From Actinomycetes bacterium (lineage in GTDB: Bacteria; Actinomycetota; Actinomycetes; Propionibacteriales; Propionibacteriaceae), in contig JAUHXZ010000014.1 of NCBI GenBank assembly GCA_030426725.1, positions 1 through 48,422 of the forward strand: 48,422 nucleotides of DNA, in the 5' to 3' direction. The position numbers were made by a program, and so were the translations under genes. Positions 41,711 to 48,422 of this stretch are shown piece by piece (position 1 is the stretch's first letter; each line of letters begins with the position of its first letter). The notes below the pieces were generated by a model, which ran no database searches, had not been told where the DNA came from, and worked only from the letters and a program-made list of their open reading frames with translations.

Positions 41711-44700
41711 GTGCTCAAAGCAGAGTCTAAATTGATCCTTCCGTCGGCCCCCTCGGACGTGGCCGGGCAGCCCGTGGCCGCCTGGGCGCAACCGGTCAAC
41801 ATCGACACCTACGAGGTCGACCCGCCCGACATCTACCCGGCCTACCTCGACCGTCGCGTCTACCAGGGATCCTCGGGCCGGGTCTATCCGCTGCCCTTCT
41901 ACGAGCGGGTCCAGGACCACAAGCGGCCGCGAAGCTGGCAGGCGATCCACCTGGAGAACCGTTACGTACGGCTGATGATCCTCCCCGAGTTGGGAGGGCG
42001 CATCCACTTCGGGCTCGACAAGACCCGCGAGTACGACTTCTTCTACCGCAACAACGTGATCAAGCCGGCGCTCGTCGGCGTCACCGGTCCGTGGCTCTCA
42101 GGCGGTGTGGAGTTCAACTGGCCCCAGCACCACCGCCCCGCGACCTACCTCCCGGTCTCCTGGGCCATCGAGGAGGAGGCGGACGGCTCCCGCACCGTGT
42201 GGTGTGCTGACCTGGACCCCTTCTCCCGCATGCACGAGATGCACGGCGTCAGGCTGCGGCCCGACTCCTCACTGATCGAACTGCGTGTCCGGCTCTTCAA
42301 CCGGAGCGACGACGTGCAGACCTTCCTCTGGTGGGCCAACGTGGCTGCACGGGTCAACGACGACTACCAGTCGTTCTTCCCGACCGACGTCCACTTCGTC
42401 GCGGACCACGCCAAGCGTGCCGTGACCAGCTTCCCGGCGGCCAACGGCCACTACTACGGCGTCGACTACCCGGCGCGGGTGAGCCCCGACAACCCGGATG
42501 CGGACCGGCTCGACTGGTATCGCAACATTCCCGTGCCCACCTCCTACATGTGCCTCGGCTCCGCCGACGACTTCTTCGGCGGATACGACCACGGACGAGG
42601 CGCCGGGTTCGTGCACTGGGCGGATCACCGCATCTCACCGGGGAAGAAGCAGTGGACCTGGGGCAATGCGCCGTTCGGGTGGGCATGGGACCGCAACCTC
42701 ACCGACGGCGACGGACCCTACGTCGAACTCATGGCCGGCGTGTTCACCGACAACCAGCCCGACTTCTCGTTCCTGGCGCCGGGCGAGACCAAGTCGTTCA
42801 GCCAGTACTGGTACCCGATCCAGGACATCGGTCCGGCCCAGCAGGCCACGCGCGACGGCGCCGTGAGCCTCGCGCTCGACGGCGGGTACGCCGAGATCGG
42901 CTTCGTGCCGACCCGTCCGGTTCAGGCGAGTACACGGCTCGAGTCCGGCGGACAGGTGCTCTGGGCAGCGGAGAGCCACGCCCAGCCCGGGATGCCGCTC
43001 ATCGCGCGGGTCGAGGTCGCCGAGGGGACCCGGCTCCCGGACCTGTCGCTCGTCATCGAGTGCGACGGGGAGGAGCTGATCCGCTGGACCCCTCGCGAAG
43101 CCCCCCAGTCGGTCTCGCTTCCCGACCCCGCGGACGAACCGGGGGATCCCCAGGACATCCCGACGATCGAGGAGCTGTACCTGACCGGGCTGCACCTCGA
43201 GCAGTACCGGCACGCGACCCGCTCGCCCGAGCCCTACTGGCTGGAGGCGCTGCGACGCGATCCGGGTGACATCCGCGCCAACGTCGCACTGGCGGCGCGC
43301 CACTACCGGGACGGACTCCTCGACCTCGCCGCGTCGCGTCTCGAGAAGGCGGTCACCCGCCTCACCCGACGCAACCCCAACCCCTACGACGGGGAGGCCC
43401 ACTACCGACTCGGGCAGGTGCGCCTGGCCCAGGGCGACCTGGACGCCGCCGACGCCGCCTTCGGGAAGGCCTCCTGGAACGCGGCATGGAAGTCCCCGTC
43501 GGAGGTGGCGCTGGCACGCATCGCCGCCCGCCGCGGCGACTGGGCCTCCGTCCTCGAGCGTGCGCTGGCGGTCAGCGAAGCGGATCCCCGGCAGCGCCAG
43601 GCGACCGCGCTCGCGGTCATCGCGCTCCGGCGACTCGGTCGAGACGGCGAGGCGGCCCTACGCCTCGAGGCCGCCCGCCGCAGCGCGACGATCGACTGGT
43701 GGCTCGCGGATCTGGCGGACGAACTCACGGGCACGGACGTGCCGACGCTCATCGACCTCGCGCTTGAGTACGCGAGCCTCGGGCTGTTCGACGATGCGAC
43801 GAGGCTTCTTCGGGTCGCGGAGCGACAGGAGAGTCAAGCGCCGGTGGAGGGATTCGGTCGGCAGATGCCGCTGATCCTCCTGCACCGGGCGAACGTCGAG
43901 GAACTCGCCGGCCACCGCCAAGGGGCGCTGGAACTCATCGAGCGGGCCACGAGCGAGGACCGCCGGACGTGCTTCCCCGGCCGCCTGGCCGACGCCCTCA
44001 TGCTGACGCGGCTACTCGAGATCGCACCCGGAAACCCCGCCATCGGTGCACTCCTCGGGCACTGGCTCTACTCCCGTGGCCGTGCCGACGACGCGATCGG
44101 GGCCTGGGCGCTCGCCGGCGATGACCCCGTCGCGCTGCGCAACCTCGGCGTCGCCGCCTTCAACCACCTAGGTGACCCCGTCGCCGCGACCGACTACTAC
44201 GAGAAGGCGTTGTCGCTGGCCCCTCGGGACTCGCGCCTCTGGTACGAGCGCGACCAACTCGCCGCACGTATCGGCGAGCCCCTGCAGGTCCGGGTCGACC
44301 GCCTGCAGGCACGGACCGAGATCGTCGCCTCACGGGACGACCTCAGCGTCGAGTACGCCGACCTGCTCGTCGGCGTCGGCCGCCACGGCGAGGCCCTCGA
44401 GCTCTTGAAGGGCCGCACTTTCCAGCCCTGGGAGGGCGGCGAGGGCAAGGTGCTCGCGGTGTGGGAGCGCGCGAACCTCGCGGCCGCACGGGCCGCGCTC
44501 GCCCTGGGCGACAGCGCGGAGGCGGTCAAGCTGGTCGAGGCGGCCATCGAACTCACCCCGAGCCTCGGCGAGGCCCGCCACCTGCTGGCCAACGTCGCAC
44601 ACCTCGATCTCGCCCTCGGCGACGCCCTGGCCGCCGACGGCCGGGAGGAGGAGGCGAGACGAGCCTGGACGCGTGCGACGGCGGTTCAGGGGGACTTCGT

Positions 44701-45052
44701 CGCCATGGCGACCACGGCCTACAGCGTGCGGTCGCTCTTCTCGGCGGTGGCACTGCAGCGGCTCGGACGCCGAGATGAGGCGGAGTCGCTCGCACTCGCC
44801 GCCCGAGACTGGGCCCGGGCCGAGCGTGCCGTCACCGTCCGCATCGACTTCTTCGCCACGTCCCTGCCCACGCTGCTCCTGTTCCACGAGGACATCCAAT
44901 GGCGTCACGAACTCACCTGTGACGTGATCCTCGCGCAGGGCGCCGCCGTGCTGGGCGACGCCGCTGGTCTGGACGACCTCATCAACGCCATCCTCGCCCG
45001 CGACCCTTCCGAGTCGTTCGCGCGCGACCTCGTCGGCCTGGTTCGAGACTGA
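41711..45052 (+). CDS. DUF5107-domain TPR protein
   Basis: 1113 residues, no signal peptide. The N-terminal part is a beta-rich DUF5107 domain (LMILPELGGRIHFGLDKTRE, VEFNWPQHHRPATYLPV, FLWWANVAARVNDDYQSFFP, WTWGNAPFGWAWDRNLTDGD) with a galactose-mutarotase-like feel. The rest (from about 480) is a chain of tetratricopeptide repeats (AHYRLGQVRLAQGDLDAADA; LEYASLGLFDDATRLL; YYEKALSLAPRDSRLWY). Known to co-occur with glycoside hydrolases; enzymatic role unproven. Starts at GTG 41711 in a leaderless-type arrangement. Followed 33 bases later by GH2. Confidence 0.88.
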   Translation: MLKAESKLILPSAPSDVAGQPVAAWAQPVNIDTYEVDPPDIYPAYLDRRVYQGSSGRVYPLPFYERVQDHKRPRSWQAIHLENRYVRLMILPELGGRIHFGLDKTREYDFFYRNNVIKPALVGVTGPWLSGGVEFNWPQHHRPATYLPVSWAIEEEADGSRTVWCADLDPFSRMHEMHGVRLRPDSSLIELRVRLFNRSDDVQTFLWWANVAARVNDDYQSFFPTDVHFVADHAKRAVTSFPAANGHYYGVDYPARVSPDNPDADRLDWYRNIPVPTSYMCLGSADDFFGGYDHGRGAGFVHWADHRISPGKKQWTWGNAPFGWAWDRNLTDGDGPYVELMAGVFTDNQPDFSFLAPGETKSFSQYWYPIQDIGPAQQATRDGAVSLALDGGYAEIGFVPTRPVQASTRLESGGQVLWAAESHAQPGMPLIARVEVAEGTRLPDLSLVIECDGEELIRWTPREAPQSVSLPDPADEPGDPQDIPTIEELYLTGLHLEQYRHATRSPEPYWLEALRRDPGDIRANVALAARHYRDGLLDLAASRLEKAVTRLTRRNPNPYDGEAHYRLGQVRLAQGDLDAADAAFGKASWNAAWKSPSEVALARIAARRGDWASVLERALAVSEADPRQRQATALAVIALRRLGRDGEAALRLEAARRSATIDWWLADLADELTGTDVPTLIDLALEYASLGLFDDATRLLRVAERQESQAPVEGFGRQMPLILLHRANVEELAGHRQGALELIERATSEDRRTCFPGRLADALMLTRLLEIAPGNPAIGALLGHWLYSRGRADDAIGAWALAGDDPVALRNLGVAAFNHLGDPVAATDYYEKALSLAPRDSRLWYERDQLAARIGEPLQVRVDRLQARTEIVASRDDLSVEYADLLVGVGRHGEALELLKGRTFQPWEGGEGKVLAVWERANLAAARAALALGDSAEAVKLVEAAIELTPSLGEARHLLANVAHLDLALGDALAADGREEEARRAWTRATAVQGDFVAMATTAYSVRSLFSAVALQRLGRRDEAESLALAARDWARAERAVTVRIDFFATSLPTLLLFHEDIQWRHELTCDVILAQGAAVLGDAAGLDDLINAILARDPSESFARDLVGLVRD

Positions 45053-45085
45053 GCCCCCGCTTCCCACACAAGAAAGGCCGTGCAC

Positions 45086-47974
45086 ATGCAATCCCAGAGC
45101 CAACCGGCTGCCGTCGGCACCACCTCACTCGATCTCTCCGGGACCTGGCGGTACCGGCTCGACCGCCACGGGGTGGGGGAGAGCGAGCAGTGGTTCGCCC
45201 ATCCCCTGGGCGGGCCCGCTCCCGACGTTGAGTCGGGCGACATCGCGCTGCCGGGCTCGCTGCAACATCAGGGTGTGGGGGATCCCGTCACGCTCGACAC
45301 GCCCTGGACCGGGGGGATCGTCGATCAGTCGTTCTTCACCGACGACCGCTACGCGCCCTACCGCGACGGCGAGGAGATCTCCGTCCCCTTCTGGCTGCAG
45401 CCGCGCGTCTACTACCGTGGCGCGGCCTGGTTCCAGCGGGAGATCACCATCCCGGAGGGGTGGGACGGCAAGGGGATCGAGGCGGAGTTCGAGCGCGTCC
45501 ACTGGGAGTCGACGGTGTGGGTCGACGCGAGACGCATCGGCAGTGAGCGGAGCCTGACGACCGCCCACCGCTTCGACCTCGGGCGGTTGGCACCCGGCCG
45601 CCACCTCCTCACCGTGCGCGTGGACAACCGGACCGTGATCGACGTCGGTCCGAACTCCCACGCCGTCAGTGACCACACCCAGGGCAACTGGAACGGGATC
45701 ATCGGACGCCTCGAACTGCGGGCACGCAGCGAGGTGGAGATCGCGCAGGTGCGGGTCTTCCCGGACGTGGCCCGGGGAGCCGCGCAGGCGCGGATCGACA
45801 TCACCTCCGGAACCGCCGGGGTCCAGGACGGCACCGTTACAGTGCGGGCGCGCCGGATCGACGGGAGGGGCGGCCCCGATGACGACGCCGGAAACGGTCC
45901 CGTCGTCGTCGAGTTCACGGCGGACTACGGCGAGGACCTGGGATCCCGCGGACTGCTCGGCGGCGGCACGCACCTCGACGTGGATCTCGACCTCGGCGAC
46001 GACGCCGCGACCTGGGACGAGTTCGCCCCGGCGCTCTACGAACTCGAGGTCGACCTCACCGCCCGCACCGGAGCCGACCGGCACCGGCACACGACCCGCA
46101 GGGTCTTCGGGCTGCGCGAGGTGGGCGTGGAGGGGACGCAGGTGACCGTCAACGGCCGCCCCACGTTCATACGCGGCAGTCTCGAGTGCTGCGTGTTCCC
46201 TCTGACGGGATACCCCCCCACCGACGTCGAGTCGTGGCGACGGATCATCGCCATCGCCAAGGACCTCGGCCTGAACCTGCTGCGGATGCACTCCTGGTGT
46301 CCTCCCGAGGCGGCCTTCGTGGCGGCGGACGAGGCCGGCCTGTATCTGCAGATCGAAGCCCCGATCTGGGCGAACCAGGGGGCTGCGCTCGGCGAGGGCC
46401 GCCCCGTGGACGCCTTCGTGTACGAGGAGACCGGACGGATCCTGCGCGAGTTCGGCAACCATCCGTCGTTCATGATGATGGCGCACGGCAACGAGCCCGG
46501 CGGTCGCGACGCGGAGTTCCTCGCGTCCTGGGTGCGCATGTGGCAGTCGCAGGATCCGCGGCGCCTGTACACGTCGGCCGCCGGATGGCCCGCGATCCCG
46601 CAGAGCGACTTCGACAACATCCCCGATCCCCGCACACACAGATGGGGCGAGGGGCTGGCGTCGCGGATGAACGCCGAGGCCCCCAACACGTTGGCGGACT
46701 ACGCCGACTGGGTCGCGTCACGCGACCGGCCCATCATCAGCCACGAGATCGGGCAGTGGTGCGCCTACCCCGACTTCGACGAGGTCGACCGGTACACGGG
46801 GCTGATGCAGCCCCGGAACTTCGGGATCTTCGCGGACTTCCTCGCGGACGCCGGCATGGCGGATCAGGCCCGGGACTTCCTGTCGGCCTCAGGGCGGCTG
46901 CAGACCCTCTGCTACAAGGAGGAAGTCGAAGCGGCACTGCGGACCGACGGATTCGGCGGCTTTCACCTGCTCGGTCTCACGGACTTCCCGGGCCAGGGGA
47001 CCGCGCCCGTCGGCGTGCTGAATCCGTTCTGGGAGTCCAAGGGATACTGCACCGCGGAGGAGTTCTCCCGGTTCTGCGGACCCACCGTCCCGCTCGCCCT
47101 CCTGCCGCGTCGCGTGTGGCGCGCGCACGAAGAGCAGCCCTTCGAAGTCCGGGTCGCCCACTTCGGCCCCCAGCCACTGGAGGCGGATGTTTCCTGGAGC
47201 CTGCGCGACGGCGACGGCCGGGTGGTGGCTGAGGGGCCCGTGGCCGAAGCCGCCCGGATCGGCACCGGCGACGGGACGCGCCTGGGGCCGGTGACGATCC
47301 CCGCCGGCCTGGTGACGGAGCCCTCACAGCTCAGCCTCGTCGTCACCGTCGACGACGGCACGGCACGGCGGTTCGAGAACAACTGGGATGTCTGGATCTA
47401 CCCGGATCCTCCGCAGGGGATCGGGGCCTCCCCCTCGGTCTTCGCCACCAGGGATCTGACCGAGGCCGCCACTCGCGCGGAGGCCGGCGACACCGTGCTC
47501 CTCGAGATTCCCGGCGACGCGATCGCCAACGACATCGCCATGGGATTCACGCCCGTGTTCTGGAACACCGCCTGGACCCGGGGCCAGGCCCCGCACACGC
47601 TAGGGCTCCTGCATGATCCCGCGCACCCCGCGTTCGGCCGGTTCCCGACGGGAGGCGCCACGAACTGGCAGTGGTGGGCGGCGTTGAACGGCGCCCGGGC
47701 GATGCTGCTCGACGGGCTCCCGGACGGGCTCACCCCGGTGGTCCAGGTGATCGATACCTGGTTCGAAGCCCGGAGGCTTGGGGCCGTCATCGAGGCACGT
47801 CTCGGGACGGGACGGATCATGGTGACGTCCCTCAACCTGACCGGTGGGGACGGTGGAGACGACCGACTCTCCGCCCGGCAGCTGCGGTCCAGCCTCATCG
47901 AGTACATGTCCGGTCCCGACTTCGAGCCGCCGGTGGCCATCACCCGGGAGCAACTCGCCACCGTGCTGCGGTGA
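45086..47974 (+). CDS. Glycoside hydrolase family 2 protein
   Basis: 962-residue GH2 enzyme, probably cytoplasmic (no signal peptide). Order: jelly-roll sugar-binding domain (GTWRYRLDRHGVGE; YYRGAAWFQREITIP; WESTVWVDARRIG), immunoglobulin-like domain, then the TIM barrel with KDLGLNLLRMHSW, acid/base Glu in MAHGNEPGG (about 469) and nucleophile region ISHEIGQWCAYPDF (Glu about 552). The C-terminal beta domains are long. ATG 45086 lies eight bases after AGAAAGG, better than GTG 45080. Substrate could be a beta-galactoside, glucuronide or mannoside; the motif does not decide. Same operon as the DUF5107 gene, under the AraC regulator. Confidence 0.9.
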   Translation: MQSQSQPAAVGTTSLDLSGTWRYRLDRHGVGESEQWFAHPLGGPAPDVESGDIALPGSLQHQGVGDPVTLDTPWTGGIVDQSFFTDDRYAPYRDGEEISVPFWLQPRVYYRGAAWFQREITIPEGWDGKGIEAEFERVHWESTVWVDARRIGSERSLTTAHRFDLGRLAPGRHLLTVRVDNRTVIDVGPNSHAVSDHTQGNWNGIIGRLELRARSEVEIAQVRVFPDVARGAAQARIDITSGTAGVQDGTVTVRARRIDGRGGPDDDAGNGPVVVEFTADYGEDLGSRGLLGGGTHLDVDLDLGDDAATWDEFAPALYELEVDLTARTGADRHRHTTRRVFGLREVGVEGTQVTVNGRPTFIRGSLECCVFPLTGYPPTDVESWRRIIAIAKDLGLNLLRMHSWCPPEAAFVAADEAGLYLQIEAPIWANQGAALGEGRPVDAFVYEETGRILREFGNHPSFMMMAHGNEPGGRDAEFLASWVRMWQSQDPRRLYTSAAGWPAIPQSDFDNIPDPRTHRWGEGLASRMNAEAPNTLADYADWVASRDRPIISHEIGQWCAYPDFDEVDRYTGLMQPRNFGIFADFLADAGMADQARDFLSASGRLQTLCYKEEVEAALRTDGFGGFHLLGLTDFPGQGTAPVGVLNPFWESKGYCTAEEFSRFCGPTVPLALLPRRVWRAHEEQPFEVRVAHFGPQPLEADVSWSLRDGDGRVVAEGPVAEAARIGTGDGTRLGPVTIPAGLVTEPSQLSLVVTVDDGTARRFENNWDVWIYPDPPQGIGASPSVFATRDLTEAATRAEAGDTVLLEIPGDAIANDIAMGFTPVFWNTAWTRGQAPHTLGLLHDPAHPAFGRFPTGGATNWQWWAALNGARAMLLDGLPDGLTPVVQVIDTWFEARRLGAVIEARLGTGRIMVTSLNLTGGDGGDDRLSARQLRSSLIEYMSGPDFEPPVAITREQLATVLR

Positions 47975-48086
47975 CGGACAGACGGACTCTCCCAGAACCC
48001 CCCGTGGCAGAGGCTTGCTGGCGGACACCCGATGACGTCAACTGATTCCTGGACAGGCTACGGATCCAGAAAGATGAGGAGGAAGG

Positions 48087-48291
48087 GTGAACCTGATGAC
48101 CATGGCATTGCGTCTCGCGCTTGCCGCTGGGGTCTCCCTCGCAGCGTGTAGTCCCGAGCGCGCGGAGGTGGTCGACCCGGCAGACGCGGCGACGCCGGCC
48201 GCGCCGACCCCGCAGGAAGGCCGAGCGTCGGCGGGCGCTGCGCTGCCCGAAGCGAGCACCGTCGCACCGGCGCGAGACGACGTCCTCACGC
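48087..48291 (+). pseudogene. Lipoprotein N-terminal fragment
   Basis: GTG 48087 after GAGGAGG encodes [20 protein letters not shown] followed by the lipobox Cys and an Ala/Pro-rich linker ([16 protein letters not shown]). No domain follows; at about 48292 the DNA changes to a Na+/H+ antiporter sequence in another frame. The frame stays open to the window end, so a chance continuation cannot be excluded. Confidence 0.45.
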
Positions 48292-48422
48292 TCGCTGCTG
48301 GTGGCGATCATGCTGACGCCTACCGACGCGGCGCTGGGGCAGAAGGTCGTTGCCGACGAGCAGGTCCCGGCGCGCGTCCGGCAGGCCCTCGACGTCGAGA
48401 GCGGACTGAACGACGGCCTGGC
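48292..48422 (+). pseudogene. CPA1-type Na+/H+ antiporter fragment, runs off the window
   Basis: Reads [20 protein letters not shown], then [20 protein letters not shown] and DGL to the edge: the conserved PTDAALG...VESGLNDG core of NhaP/CPA1 cation:proton antiporters. The N-terminal membrane half is missing upstream, replaced by the lipoprotein start in another frame. The rest lies outside the window. Confidence 0.6.

Overview
The window is high-GC DNA with long frames on both strands, strong GGAGG-type ribosome sites and several promoters placed a few bases upstream of a start codon (leaderless style). With GntP/GntK, Edd, PTS components, a DUF4956-VTC pair and a DUF5107-TPR protein, it fits an actinomycete (Actinomycetota, possibly Propionibacteriaceae-like; the family is a guess).

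Layout. (1) 0.1-5.8 kb: a membrane-anchored protein with nine thrombospondin-type-3 calcium repeats and a C-terminal restriction-endonuclease-like toxin domain, followed by a helicase-IV-like SF1 helicase carrying a PD-(D/E)XK insert; then a small HTH protein and a frameshifted GIY-YIG gene. (2) 6.0-18.6 kb: a defence island. It holds a truncated DISARM-type SNF2 helicase (DrmD-like), a three-gene restriction-modification-like set (split N6-adenine methylase plus GIY-YIG/T5orf172-helicase), a HAD phosphatase coupled to a three-pass membrane protein, an intact Shedu (SduA/DUF4263) nuclease, an unrecognised helical protein, a broken UvrD-like helicase, and a Fic protein whose motif has Arg in place of the catalytic His. 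(3) 18.6-27.1 kb: gluconate catabolism with much scar tissue. Locus A (gntR, gntK, decayed gntP, edd, gnd) and locus B (gntP-gntK) sit either side of a tRNA 3' fragment plus an excisionase-like remnant, probably an old integration boundary. Fragments of a third gntK, a second gnd, a relBE module and an IS256-type transposase lie at the edges.

(4) 27.1-32.5 kb: a secreted protein of unknown function, a DUF4956-VTC domain-beta-helix lipoprotein set, and a beta-lactamase-fold lipoprotein hydrolase. (5) 32.7-40.0 kb: a complete sugar-alcohol PTS unit: mannitol-type EIICBA, a zinc MDR dehydrogenase, EI, a DeoR regulator, a PfkB-family 1-phosphofructokinase-like kinase and HPr, with similar palindromic operators in front of mtlA and between ptsI and the regulator. 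(6) 40.0-48.0 kb: a sugar O-acetyltransferase, an AraC regulator divergent from a DUF5107-TPR protein, and a GH2 glycosidase. (7) 48.1 kb to the edge: a lipoprotein start that runs into a fragment of a CPA1-type Na+/H+ antiporter.

How they fit together: regions 3, 5 and 6 are carbon-uptake units (gluconate to Entner-Doudoroff/pentose phosphate; a polyol through PTS, oxidation and phosphorylation; glycoside hydrolysis). Region 2 is a mixed and partly decayed defence island. Frameshifts, truncations and chimeric scars show repeated insertion and deletion, although a few single-base frameshifts could be sequencing errors.
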